Source: Bacteroidota bacterium
Lineage (GTDB): Bacteria > Bacteroidota > Bacteroidia > Bacteroidales > JABHKC01
Reading direction: 5' to 3'
Length of the DNA: 63,049 nt
NCBI GenBank assembly: GCA_018692315.1
Contig: JABHKC010000233.1
Span: forward strand, 1 to 63,049
A program made the translations under genes and the position numbers. Below are positions 52,339 to 61,438 of this stretch, piece by piece. Each line of letters opens with the position of its first letter. Position 1 is the first letter of the stretch. The notes under the pieces are model-generated. The model was not told the origin of the DNA and did not search any database. It was given only the letters and a program-made list of their open reading frames with translations.

Positions 52339-54399
52339 ATGAAAAAATTCACATTATTATTCTCAATCTTTGCTATTTTAGGATTTTTCACCCTAAATGC
52401 ACAAAGTATTTTGACAGAGGATTTTCAAGCAGGAACACAACCTGCGAATTGGGGACAAGTTACTTTAGCGACAGATGGAGGCTGGCTGTTTGGAGATGCA
52501 ACTGCTATGAGTAGTGCATATTTTCCAATTCCCGATCATACAGTTTTTGCCTGTACAAATGATGATGAATGTGATTGCGACAAAAGCGATGATTTACTTT
52601 ATACATCGACTCTTGATTTTAGTACTGCCACTTCTATTTTGATGCAATTTGACTATTTCTTTTATGCTGCGACATGGGATGTATCAACAGAAATTGCAAC
52701 AATTAAAATTTCAACTGATGATGGAGTTACCTGGACAGATATTGAACTATTAGATGGAGTAGCGGACTGGACATCTCATACTATTGATCTTACTGCCTAT
52801 GCTGGAAATTCAACCGTAAAAATTGGATTTCATTATAATGATGATGGGGGCTGGTTATATGGCTTTGCACTTGATAATTTGTCAATATTCCAACCTCTTC
52901 AATTTGACGCTAAAATACTTTCTTCTGACATGAGTCCATTTGTAATGACAGGAGATTATGACATTTCAGGAATGTTTGAAAACGCCGGAAGCGATGCTTT
53001 AACAAGCGTTGACGTAAATTATAGCATTGATGGTGGAACAGTTAATACATTTAATATGACCGGTTTAAATATTAATATGCTTGAAACTGAAGCATATTCT
53101 CATAATGTACAAGCAAATTTTCCAGCAACAGGATCCTATGAATTAACTATATGGCTTTCGAATCCAAATGGAAATGCTGACATGAATACCTCAAATGACT
53201 CTTTAACAATGACGGTTAATGTTTTAGATCAAATTGCTAATAGATTAGTTCTCATCGAACATTTTACCCAAGCTTCATGCGGACCATGTGCAAGTCAAAA
53301 CCCTGCATTAGATGCTCTTATTTCTGATCCTCAAAATATTGACAGAGTTGTGCACATCGGTTACCACACAAGCTGGCCAGGTTATGATCCAATGTATGAT
53401 TTTAATAATACTAATGGATTAGGAGATGCAAGAGTTGGTTATTATGGTGTATCTGGTGTTCCTGATTGCGTAATAGCAGGAAATCAAGGACAAGGCGCAC
53501 CAAGTATAGTTTCTCAAGACAAAATTGATACTGAATATAATAGACCAGGATATTTCGAAATATCAGGACTAGCATATGCTGCAAACGGTGAATTAACTAT
53601 CAATTTAACTTGTGAAGCATATGCAGATTTTACAACTGGAACTATAAAAGCTCATGTTGTTCTTGTAGAATACGTTAACTATAGTTCAGCCCCAGGATCT
53701 AATGGAGAAACATCTTTTCCAGATGTTATGAGGAAAATGTTCCCTGGAGAAACAGGAACAAACCTTAATAACCCAACAAGTGGAACTATATCTAATTTAG
53801 ATTTTACATATACAATTCAAACTCCTATTGATATTAACAATTGTCATTTAGTAGTATTTGTCCAAAACGATTCTGATAAAGATATTTATATGGCAACAAA
53901 AATTGAGATTGGCAGTTGTTCTATGACTTTAGACGTTGTTTCAACTAATGTAACTACTCCAGGTGGAGCAGATGGAACTGCTACAGTTACTGCTAACAAC
54001 GGAACTGCACCTTACACTTATCTTTGGGATGATGCTAATGCACAAACAACTGAAACTGCAACTGGCCTATCAGAAGGAACATACAATGTTACAGTAACAG
54101 ATGCTGAGAATTGCATAACAGTAGTCTCAGTTGATGTATTAGATTTAACTTTCATTAATGAAGTGAATGGAAAAGAAATTGGAATTTATCCAAACCCAAC
54201 TAAAGGTAAATTAAACATTACTAATGTAGAAAATACAAGTGTTTATATTTATAATGTTCTCGGAGACGAAATTTACAGTAATCAAAACCCAAATAGTTTC
54301 AATACTGTTGACATCTCTCAATATGCAAACGGAACTTATATTGTGAAAATTATTGCAGAAAATGGTGTTTATACAAAACCAATTTTCTTGAATAAATAA
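52339..54399 (+). CDS. T9SS-exported Omp28-like protein with CxxC and SprB repeat
   Basis: This 686-residue secreted protein has a signal peptide (1-21, ending TLNAQ), then a MAM/choice-of-anchor-like domain (about 22-185; acidic CTNDDECDCDKSDD cluster). A beta domain (about 190-300) is followed by an Omp28-type thioredoxin-like domain from about 305, with the redox motif C314-G-P-C317. Next are a SprB-like repeat (about 535-600; APYTYLWDDANAQTTETATG) and a type A T9SS domain (IGIYPNPTKGKLNI ... GTYIVKI). It is probably a surface-exposed disulfide or metal-binding protein; the redox role is inferred. TlpA, DUF6029 and Omp28 genes follow. Confidence 0.88.
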   Translation: MKKFTLLFSIFAILGFFTLNAQSILTEDFQAGTQPANWGQVTLATDGGWLFGDATAMSSAYFPIPDHTVFACTNDDECDCDKSDDLLYTSTLDFSTATSILMQFDYFFYAATWDVSTEIATIKISTDDGVTWTDIELLDGVADWTSHTIDLTAYAGNSTVKIGFHYNDDGGWLYGFALDNLSIFQPLQFDAKILSSDMSPFVMTGDYDISGMFENAGSDALTSVDVNYSIDGGTVNTFNMTGLNINMLETEAYSHNVQANFPATGSYELTIWLSNPNGNADMNTSNDSLTMTVNVLDQIANRLVLIEHFTQASCGPCASQNPALDALISDPQNIDRVVHIGYHTSWPGYDPMYDFNNTNGLGDARVGYYGVSGVPDCVIAGNQGQGAPSIVSQDKIDTEYNRPGYFEISGLAYAANGELTINLTCEAYADFTTGTIKAHVVLVEYVNYSSAPGSNGETSFPDVMRKMFPGETGTNLNNPTSGTISNLDFTYTIQTPIDINNCHLVVFVQNDSDKDIYMATKIEIGSCSMTLDVVSTNVTTPGGADGTATVTANNGTAPYTYLWDDANAQTTETATGLSEGTYNVTVTDAENCITVVSVDVLDLTFINEVNGKEIGIYPNPTKGKLNITNVENTSVYIYNVLGDEIYSNQNPNSFNTVDISQYANGTYIVKIIAENGVYTKPIFLNK

Positions 54400-54420
54400 A
54401 ATTTAATGTCTAAATAATAA

Positions 54421-54466
54421 AAATCAGCAATTTGACACAATAATTTGTCATTTTGCTGATTTTTTT
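54421..54466 (+). terminator. Terminator after the Omp28-like T9SS gene
   Basis: AAATCAGCAA-tt-TGAC pairs with TGTCA-tt-TTGCTGATTT around an AT-rich loop, followed by TTTTTTT. Some readthrough into the TlpA gene is possible. Confidence 0.8.
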
Positions 54467-54493
54467 ATTTATATAAACTAAAGAAATTTAATT

Positions 54494-55009
54494 ATGAAAA
54501 AATTATTGCTTTCAGGAATACTATCTGTGTTCTTTCTTTTTTGTTTTTCACAAAACCAAAAAGCTCAAATTCCATCGGTAGAGGTAAAAACTTTAGAATT
54601 AAAAACATTTAATACTTCAGAAATTTCAAACGATAAAAAACCAATAGTGCTAAGTTTTTGGGCAACATGGTGCAAACCATGCATAAAAGAATTGGATGCC
54701 ATTGCCGAAAATTATGAAGACTGGCAAGAAGAAACAGGCGTGAAAGTCGTTGCCATTTCCATTGACAACTCACGAAGCATGGGACGAGTATCACCTTTTG
54801 TAAACGGCAAAGATTGGGATTACGAAGTATATTTAGACCCAAACGGCGATTTCAAACGAGCAATGAATGTTGTAAACGTTCCTCACACTTTTCTTATTGA
54901 TGAAAATGGAAAAATTGTATGGCAACACACAACCTATGCCGATGGCGACGAAGAAGAACTTTACGAACTAATTAAAAAACTGGCAGCAGGAGAAGAAATA
55001 AAACACTAA
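54494..55009 (+). CDS. TlpA-like thioredoxin
   Basis: This 171-residue periplasmic thiol-disulfide protein has a signal peptide (1-20). The thioredoxin fold carries the active site W-C60-K-P-C63 in SFWATWCKPCIKEL, and cis-Pro in VVNVPHTFLIDENGKIV. It would reduce or isomerise disulfides in exported partners. It lies between the CxxC-bearing T9SS protein and the DUF6029 gene, a grouping I recall from other Bacteroidota, so these proteins may share a thiol pathway. Confidence 0.9.
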   Translation: MKKLLLSGILSVFFLFCFSQNQKAQIPSVEVKTLELKTFNTSEISNDKKPIVLSFWATWCKPCIKELDAIAENYEDWQEETGVKVVAISIDNSRSMGRVSPFVNGKDWDYEVYLDPNGDFKRAMNVVNVPHTFLIDENGKIVWQHTTYADGDEEELYELIKKLAAGEEIKH

Positions 55010-55106
55010 TCGAAATACTTTTTCATAACGATTTACAAAGTATTTCAAAAATGGCTGGCACAATAATCCATTTCGATTCAGACTATTTTAATAAAAATGA
55101 AAACCT

Positions 55107-56810
55107 ATGAAACAAATTCATTACATAATACTTATAATTCTCTGTCTTTCTATACAAAAATTAAATGCCCAAAACAATCAAGGGCAACTAAGTGGAAATT
55201 TTCAATTAGACGCTCAGACATATACTGAAGATATAGATATAGGAGCAGCAGCAGCTCCTGAAAAATTGCTTTCAAATTCTTATGCAAACTTTAATTTCAT
55301 TAAAGGAAACTTTTCCGCAGGACTTCGATTTGAAGGATATTTGAACACTCTTCAAGGTTTCGACCAAAATATAAATGCAGTTGGAATACCATATAAATAT
55401 TTGACATATAAAGCGGGCGACCTCGAAGTAACAGTCGGAAATTATTACGAACAATTTGGCAATGGACTCATTTTTCGCTCCTATGAAGAAAAAGCCATAG
55501 ACATTGACAATGCAATGGAGGGCATCCGCCTGAAATACAACCCACACAAAGGAGTTTATATAAAAGGTTTCGTTGGCAAACAAAGAGACCATTTTGAAGT
55601 GGACGAAAGTGGATTTTCAAAACTAATAAACAGCGGCTTGGTTAGAGGAATTGATGGCGAATTATTTGTAAACGAAATATTTAACTCACTTTCCGAAAAT
55701 AAAACCCAAATAATTCTGGGAGGAAGTTTTGTAAGCAAATTTCAGGAAGGCGATTCATACACACAATCCATTAACGATACCACCATTAGAATATACAAAT
55801 TACCGGAAAACGTGGGCGCCTATGCCGGAAGAATTAGTCTGTTGCGAGCTGGGTTCAATCTTTCCGGAGAATATGCTTATAAAATTGCTGATCCTTCTGG
55901 AGAAAATCACAATATTTATCGTCATGGCGAAGCATTTCTGATAAATGCAACATACTCAACAAAAGGTTTAGGAATATTCCTAACTGCAAAAAGAGTTGAT
56001 AATATGGCTTTCCGCTCCGACAGAAGCGCCCAACTTAATAGCCTTAATATGAATAACTTACCGACAATCACAAAAAATCACACCTACAGTCTGGCTGCTA
56101 TGTATCCTTATGCAACTCAGCCTAATGGCGAAATTGGTTTTCAGGGAGAAATTATTTATAAATTAAAAAAGAAATCTACCCTTGGCGGGAAATATGGCAC
56201 AAACATTTCAGTAAATTTTTCGCAAGCAAACAGTATTGAAAAAACCCAAATTGATGAAAATACAGCTATAGATCAAGAATGGACAGATGGTTATAATTCC
56301 GATTTTTTTGCCATTGGTAACGAAAAATACTTCCAAGATTTTAATATAGAAATCAATAAAAAAATCAGTAAAAAATGGAAGGCTCTTTTCACCTATCAAA
56401 ATCTATTATACAATTATAATATCATTAGAGGAACTTCCGGTCATGAAGATGTAAAAGCCAATATTTTTATTGCTGATATTACTTTTAAACCAAAGAAAAA
56501 ACATGCTATAAGAGTTGAATTTCAGAGCCTTACAACCAAACAAGATAAAGGCGATTGGGCAATGGGACTTATCGAATATTCAATTTCTCCACATTGGTTT
56601 TTTACAGTTATCGACCAATATAATTATGGAAATCCAGAAGAAGACAAACAGTTTCACTACTACTCGGCATCTATTGCATTTAATAGGAATGCCAACCGAT
56701 TTCAAATTGGCTACGGAAAACAACGAGAAGGAATTATGTGTGTTGGAGGCGTTTGTCGTGCAGTACCAGCTTCCAACGGATTGACACTTTCAATTACAAG
56801 TAGTTTTTGA
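55107..56810 (+). CDS. DUF6029-like outer-membrane protein
   Basis: This 567-residue protein has a signal peptide (1-21, ending KLNAQ). The body is an alternating beta-strand pattern ending in the aromatic ITSSF, as expected for an outer-membrane beta barrel. Segments such as YKAGDLEVTVGNYYEQFGNGL are typical of DUF6029. A C-terminal GGVCRAVPASNG holds one Cys pair (with CVGGVC) near residue 550. Function is unknown. It may be the surface anchor of the neighbouring thioredoxin-like proteins. TlpA lies 97 bases upstream, Omp28 lipoprotein 92 downstream. Confidence 0.85.
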   Translation: MKQIHYIILIILCLSIQKLNAQNNQGQLSGNFQLDAQTYTEDIDIGAAAAPEKLLSNSYANFNFIKGNFSAGLRFEGYLNTLQGFDQNINAVGIPYKYLTYKAGDLEVTVGNYYEQFGNGLIFRSYEEKAIDIDNAMEGIRLKYNPHKGVYIKGFVGKQRDHFEVDESGFSKLINSGLVRGIDGELFVNEIFNSLSENKTQIILGGSFVSKFQEGDSYTQSINDTTIRIYKLPENVGAYAGRISLLRAGFNLSGEYAYKIADPSGENHNIYRHGEAFLINATYSTKGLGIFLTAKRVDNMAFRSDRSAQLNSLNMNNLPTITKNHTYSLAAMYPYATQPNGEIGFQGEIIYKLKKKSTLGGKYGTNISVNFSQANSIEKTQIDENTAIDQEWTDGYNSDFFAIGNEKYFQDFNIEINKKISKKWKALFTYQNLLYNYNIIRGTSGHEDVKANIFIADITFKPKKKHAIRVEFQSLTTKQDKGDWAMGLIEYSISPHWFFTVIDQYNYGNPEEDKQFHYYSASIAFNRNANRFQIGYGKQREGIMCVGGVCRAVPASNGLTLSITSSF

Positions 56811-56902
56811 TATTCGAAATTAGAAATTAGGAATTGGAAGACAATTCATTTTTGTTGCCTAATATCTAATTTCAAAAAAACAAACATAAAATATTAATAA
56901 AA

Positions 56903-57790
56903 ATGAAAAAACTCAATTATTTACTTTTTATATTTATCAGTGCTTCAATATGGATTTCCTGCGATGAAATTGATGATCCATATTTTGAGGAAATAATACA
57001 AGCAACTTGTCCGTCTCCTGAAAGTTTCCCGCCTGCTTCAAGCGAGCAAAAAGTTCTAATACTTGATTTTACCGGACACAAATGCGGCAATTGTCCTGAA
57101 GCTCACCTCATTATCGAGAACCTAATAAACCAGCACCAAAACAAAATAATTCCTGTAGCTATTCATTGTGGCTACTATGCCGAATTTGATACTACTGCCG
57201 ACAAACACAATTACAATTTCACAACACCAACCGGCGAAGAATTTGGTGGAGATGGAGTTACAGGAACTGGACATTTCGATATTTTATCTCAACCGATTGG
57301 TTTAATTAACAGCCTTAGCAAAAACAATAAGGCCGGACGAAACCAATGGTCAGATTTAACTGATATTGAGCTACTTAAAACTCCAAAAATAGGTTTATCA
57401 ATTGTGAACTCTTTTGATGATGACTCACGAAAATTATGCACACATATTAATACCGAATTTCATGAAAATTTAGATGGAAATTACTTTCTGGCAGTTTATT
57501 TAATTGAAAGCCACATAATAAATTGGCAAACTGATTACAGTCAATCGCCTGCCGATATTCCTGACTACGAACACAATCATGTTTTACGAGGAGCCATTAA
57601 CGGTAGCTGGGGTCGCGAAATTGCATCAGACACAATAGTTGCAGGCTCTTCTATTGTAAAATCTTACGCATACAATCTTCCCGAGGAATATGTTAAGGAA
57701 AACTGTGCAGTAGTTGCTTTTGTTTATGATGATGATTCCAAAGAAATTATGCAAACAGAAGAGGTAGGAGTTGTTGAGCATTTGAAATGA
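56903..57790 (+). CDS. Omp28-family lipoprotein with thioredoxin-like CxxC
   Basis: This 295-residue lipoprotein has a lipobox near WISCDEIDD (Cys 20). An Omp28-like thioredoxin-related domain follows, with C61-G-N-C64 in TGHKCGNCPEAH and a downstream HCGYYAEFDTT. The C-terminal beta region ends in a YxxxLPEEY and VVAFVYDDDSKEI block typical of Omp28. It shares the CxxC arrangement with the T9SS protein at 52339, so the locus encodes three CxxC proteins. A hairpin resembling a terminator follows. Confidence 0.88.
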   Translation: MKKLNYLLFIFISASIWISCDEIDDPYFEEIIQATCPSPESFPPASSEQKVLILDFTGHKCGNCPEAHLIIENLINQHQNKIIPVAIHCGYYAEFDTTADKHNYNFTTPTGEEFGGDGVTGTGHFDILSQPIGLINSLSKNNKAGRNQWSDLTDIELLKTPKIGLSIVNSFDDDSRKLCTHINTEFHENLDGNYFLAVYLIESHIINWQTDYSQSPADIPDYEHNHVLRGAINGSWGREIASDTIVAGSSIVKSYAYNLPEEYVKENCAVVAFVYDDDSKEIMQTEEVGVVEHLK

Positions 57791-57847
57791 TTGTAACTAA
57801 TTTGTTTTATATATTTGGTTGTTGTATTTAATACCAGAAAATTTTAT

Positions 57848-57884
57848 AATCGTTGATTATTCGGTTAAAATTAACGATTTTTAA
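57848..57884 (+). terminator. Possible terminator between Omp28 lipoprotein and the TIGR04255 cassette
   Basis: AATCGTT and AACGATT pair with further partial pairing toward the loop, followed by TTTT. It would separate the cassette from the upstream redox genes. Confidence 0.45.
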
Positions 57885-57916
57885 GATTAAATAAATAATT
57901 AAATAGTAATTTCGCG

Positions 57917-57924
57917 TATCTTTA
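57917..57924 (+). promoter_or_regulatory. Weak -7 box for the TIGR04255 cassette
   Basis: TATCTTTA differs from TAnnTTTG at the last base and lies 19 bases before the start at 57943. A similar box precedes 9040 and 50968, so it may be a local variant. Confidence 0.3.
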
Positions 57925-57942
57925 TAAAAAAATAGAATTTTA

Positions 57943-58668
57943 ATGAGCAAATTACCAAAAGCACCTTTATTAGAAATAATATTCGAAATCAATTGGGATA
58001 TTACTAATAAAAATGATATTGTTAAGTTTCAATATCTTCACGGTGATTTATTTTCAAATTTAAAAGATAAATATCCTTACAGAGAAAACTTATTGCCTCC
58101 AGAAGTCCCATTAGATATTGCTAAAGGAATGCCTGTTTATAGATTTAGAAAAGAGAAGCTTGGCTATCCTTTAACTCAAATTGGTCCAGGGATATTAACA
58201 TACAATACTATTGATGAGTTGTACTTTTGGAACGATTTTAAGACTGAAGTAAAGCACTTGACAAATTCATTTTCTGAAGTCTTTTCTGAAATAAATAATA
58301 CAAATTTGTTTTTAACATTGACATATATTGATTTCTTTGAGATTGATTTTAATAAACAAAATGTAATTGATTTTATTAATGAAAATTTAAGTTTAAATGT
58401 TAATCAATCCATAATAAATAATAAAAATACAAATGCCATTAATTTAACACTTTCTTATCAAATTGAAGATAATATTCTGTCTCTAAATCTCAGAAATGGT
58501 GTTGTTAGTAATAATAAACAAGGAATTATACTTCAAACAAAATTAATAGGAAAAAAACAGACTTACACAAATAAGGAACAAGCAAAATGGCTTAATGAAG
58601 CACATGAGACTTGTAGCAGTATTTTCAAAAAAATTACAACTGACAAATTGTATAGCTCCTTTAAATAA
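57943..58668 (+). CDS. TIGR04255-family protein
   Basis: This 241-residue protein starts with the family signature SKLPKAPLLEIIFEINW. It contains PPEVPLDIAKGMPVYRFRK and GPGILTYNTIDELYFWNDF-type blocks (in parts). TIGR04255 is a sporadically distributed family of unknown function. It has no signal peptide or membrane helix, so it is cytosolic. It is the first of three tightly spaced genes (7 bases to the next), which look like one accessory module. The DNA is visibly more AT-rich than the flanking genes. Confidence 0.85.
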   Translation: MSKLPKAPLLEIIFEINWDITNKNDIVKFQYLHGDLFSNLKDKYPYRENLLPPEVPLDIAKGMPVYRFRKEKLGYPLTQIGPGILTYNTIDELYFWNDFKTEVKHLTNSFSEVFSEINNTNLFLTLTYIDFFEIDFNKQNVIDFINENLSLNVNQSIINNKNTNAINLTLSYQIEDNILSLNLRNGVVSNNKQGIILQTKLIGKKQTYTNKEQAKWLNEAHETCSSIFKKITTDKLYSSFK

Positions 58669-58675
58669 TTAGATT

Positions 58676-58999
58676 ATGCCTTTAGACATGCCACCAAATT
58701 ATAATATTTCTACTCAAATAAAACCTGCGATTGAAGCAATTTGCAATTTTTCAAGTACGCAAATTGAAAATTATTTTTCAAGAAATGATGATAGGACATT
58801 AGATATTACACCATATATAAATTCGATAGCTACAAAATTAATTATTGAAGGAGACCATTTAACAAGTTATTCAACTTGGTTAGAAATTGGAGTTGAGAAT
58901 TTCGATATAATATCAAAAATTACTTATTCAAAAAAGTTTAAAGTAAAAGCAAAAATTAAAGTTATTTCAAAATTTACTCCTAAAATAAATATGGACTAA
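58676..58999 (+). CDS. Small cassette protein, unknown
   Basis: This 107-residue protein has no recognised family. It starts MPLDMPPNYNISTQIKPAIE, has an apparent helical N-terminal half, and a beta-rich lysine-heavy C-terminus (KKFKVKAKIKVISKFTPKIN). No signal peptide, membrane helix or metal motif is visible. It lies 7 bases after the TIGR04255 gene and its stop overlaps the next start by one base, so the three proteins probably act together. Confidence 0.75.
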   Translation: MPLDMPPNYNISTQIKPAIEAICNFSSTQIENYFSRNDDRTLDITPYINSIATKLIIEGDHLTSYSTWLEIGVENFDIISKITYSKKFKVKAKIKVISKFTPKINMD

Positions 59000-59535
59000 T
59001 GGATTTTATTTGGTATAGTGCAATAATTAATTCAGACAATATTGAACAAGGAGATTTAATTAAAGATTGCCCAATAGTTATTCCTCCTTCAAAAATTGAA
59101 GAAGGAGATGAGCCTGAAATTGAAATAAGATTAATTAATTCTATTATTCTTTCTCAATCTTGTGATTTAGTAAATAATAAAATCGATATTGTTTTAGTTT
59201 GTCCATATTATCCTTTAAAAGTTTTTATTGAAAATTTACCTGAAGATCAAAACTCTAAAAAATTGATCAAAAAAAATATTGACAATTTACGAAAAGGGTA
59301 TCTACCTGGTTATCATCTACTAAACAAATTTGATGATTTAAAAATTAATGATTATCTTGTTGTAGACTTTAGGAATGTTTATGGGATTGAGATTAATAAT
59401 TTAAAAGATATTGCATACAAACAAATTAATAGGATAAGACTATTACCGCCATATAGAGAACATTTATCACAAGCATTTGCAAGATATTTTATGAGAGTAG
59501 GATTACCACAAGATATTCTAATTGAAGGTTATTAA
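58999..59535 (+). CDS. Cassette protein with SQSCDL motif, unknown
   Basis: This 178-residue cytosolic protein starts MDFIWYSAIINSDNIEQGDL. It contains IILSQSCDLVNNKIDIVLVCP (as two adjacent parts), where the Cys lies in a motif I recall from unnamed proteins that occur with TIGR04255 genes. A basic C-terminus ends LPPYREHLSQAFARYFMRVG then LP. The function is unknown. The start overlaps the previous stop by one base (TAATG), indicating coupled translation. Confidence 0.75.
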   Translation: MDFIWYSAIINSDNIEQGDLIKDCPIVIPPSKIEEGDEPEIEIRLINSIILSQSCDLVNNKIDIVLVCPYYPLKVFIENLPEDQNSKKLIKKNIDNLRKGYLPGYHLLNKFDDLKINDYLVVDFRNVYGIEINNLKDIAYKQINRIRLLPPYREHLSQAFARYFMRVGLPQDILIEGY

Positions 59536-59800
59536 GAAGTAGTAATAGCTCAACAAATAGTTTAAAAAATTGGGTAGAAAGTGAGAAATATGAAGAATTT
59601 AGCATTAATTAAATGATTGAAATAAATTGAAATTTTATATTTCAAAATGCCAAACGTTTCATATTTACGGTGTTAGTCTTATTTGAGCAATATAAACTAC
59701 CATACCACAAAGTTTGCAAAGAATTTGGACTCAATAAATTTGTTTTTTTTGTGTATAAAATAATATAGTATTTATATGAATATTTAAAATTAAGTAAATT
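59536..59800. other. Intergenic region after the cassette
   Basis: These 265 AT-rich bases hold no accepted gene. A short open frame at 59526-59612, shifted from the previous gene, ends SLKNWVESEKYEEFSIN and could be a gene remnant. No promoter box of consensus form is seen before the barrel gene at 59801. Confidence 0.35.
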
Positions 59801-60430
59801 ATGAACATAAAAGCTTCAATCAAAGCAAAAACTATATTAATAATTCTATTTTTGTCATCGTTTTTATCCATAGCACAAGAATTCGATGGTGGAGTTTTTG
59901 CCGGATTAGTATCGAGCCAGGTAGATGGCGACCAATATGGTGGGTACAATAAAGCAGGTTTTCAGGTAGGAGCTTTTGTAAACCGAAAACTTACGGAAAA
60001 GTGGGGAGCTCAATTAGAATTAAAATATATCGGGAAAGGGAGCCGCGAGTCTGATAAAAAAACCGGAATTATATACTACCGATCGAAATTGAATTATGTA
60101 GAAATGCCTTTGTTGATGAACTATTCAGTAGATAAATTTACCTTTGAAGGAGGTATAGCTGGCGGAGTACTTATAAACTCTGGTGAAGAAGACGAAAGTG
60201 GCGAACTTTCAATAGAATACACAAAGGAATTTAATAAAATCGAAATAAGTGGAGTAGCAGGTTTTAACTATCATCCCTGGGATAAAATATATTTAAACTT
60301 CAGATTCTCATATTCTTTACTTCCAATACGTCAGAATTTGAGCGATAACATTCCAACAATCTATTATCACCAAAAATATTCGTTCAATAATTTGATGAGC
60401 TTTGCAATTTATTATCAATTTCAGAATTAA
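59801..60430 (+). CDS. Outer-membrane beta-barrel (PorT-like) protein
   Basis: This 209-residue protein has a signal peptide (about 1-25, ending LSIAQ). The mature part is a small outer-membrane beta barrel: GGVFAGLVSSQVDGDQYGGY, WGAQLELKYIGKGS, LNYVEMPLLMNYS and a C-terminal aromatic strand ending YYQFQN. This is the PF13568-like 'outer membrane protein beta-barrel' type. The ligand or role is not known. It stands alone upstream of sufE. Confidence 0.85.
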   Translation: MNIKASIKAKTILIILFLSSFLSIAQEFDGGVFAGLVSSQVDGDQYGGYNKAGFQVGAFVNRKLTEKWGAQLELKYIGKGSRESDKKTGIIYYRSKLNYVEMPLLMNYSVDKFTFEGGIAGGVLINSGEEDESGELSIEYTKEFNKIEISGVAGFNYHPWDKIYLNFRFSYSLLPIRQNLSDNIPTIYYHQKYSFNNLMSFAIYYQFQN

Positions 60431-60519
60431 TATAAATTAGAATAGCTTGATAAAATTTTGTGTCTAATTTTGATTATTTGAATTTTGCCCTAAATTAGCT
60501 ACATAATAAACTATAGAAT

Positions 60520-60948
60520 ATGACTATAAATGAAATACAAAATGAAATAATTGATGAGTTTTCGGTATTTGATGAATGGTTAGATAAATATAATTATTTG
60601 ATCGATCTAAGCAAAGAACTGCAGCAAATAAACCCGGATTTCAAAACCAATGAAAATGTAATAGACGGTTGCCAATCGAAAGTATGGCTGCATGCTGAAT
60701 TACGGGATGGAATATTAATTTTTTCTGCTGATTCCGATGCTATAATCACAAAAGGAATAATTGCATTGTTAGTAAAAGTTTTATCTAATCAAAAACCTAA
60801 AGACATAATAGCCAACAAATTATATTTTATCGACAAAATTGGTTTGCAAGAAAACCTCTCTCCTACTCGATCAAATGGACTATTAGCTATGGTGAAACAA
60901 ATGAAACTATACGCCATTGCCTACGATGCCAAAATGAACCAAAGTTAA
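60520..60948 (+). CDS. sufE: SufE-family sulfur acceptor
   Basis: This 142-residue protein accepts sulfur from cysteine desulfurase SufS for iron-sulfur cluster assembly. The catalytic Cys 51 is in VIDGCQSKVWLHAE. The conserved ADSDAIITKGIIALLV and LSPTRSNGL blocks are present. No suf operon is adjacent, but the next gene is SufT-like, which fits Fe-S biogenesis. Confidence 0.93.
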   Translation: MTINEIQNEIIDEFSVFDEWLDKYNYLIDLSKELQQINPDFKTNENVIDGCQSKVWLHAELRDGILIFSADSDAIITKGIIALLVKVLSNQKPKDIIANKLYFIDKIGLQENLSPTRSNGLLAMVKQMKLYAIAYDAKMNQS

Positions 60949-61068
60949 ACACCTCTTGTATTGTTAGTTTTCAGGAATCATTCTATTAAGGTTCAAAGTG
61001 GAGGTTTTCGGACTTTTTGAAACATGCAGAATATATTTTACAAACCAATAAATCAAAAAACAATTAAC

Positions 61069-61386
61069 ATGAACATAGACTTTCTAAAAACAGAAAATGA
61101 AATTGTAAGAGTGTTGAAAGATATTTACGATCCCGAAATTCCTGTTAATATCTACGATTTAGGTTTAATTTACAAAATAGATGTTGCCGACAGCCACAAT
61201 GTAACTATCACAATGACTTTGACAGCACCAAATTGCCCCGTAGCAGACGAGCTTGTGAATGAAGTGAAACAACAACTTAATAAAATTGAAGGAATTTCTA
61301 AATTAGATTTGATTTTAACTTTCGATCCGCCATGGGATAAAGAAATGATGTCGGAAAATGCAAAATTTGAACTTGGGTATTTGTAA
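61069..61386 (+). CDS. SufT/MIP18-like Fe-S assembly protein
   Basis: This 105-residue protein from the chosen start MNIDFLKTENEI (an ATG 15 codons upstream lacks family similarity) belongs to the MIP18/DUF59 family. Hallmarks are LKDIYDPEIPVNIYDLGLIY, TAPNCPVADEL with the conserved Cys, and DPPWDKEMMS. It is involved in iron-sulfur protein maturation. Position after sufE supports this. Confidence 0.92.
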   Translation: MNIDFLKTENEIVRVLKDIYDPEIPVNIYDLGLIYKIDVADSHNVTITMTLTAPNCPVADELVNEVKQQLNKIEGISKLDLILTFDPPWDKEMMSENAKFELGYL

Positions 61387-61438
61387 AAATTCACAAAATT
61401 ATTACTCAGTAAACACCTAATTTTCCTATCATAAAAAA

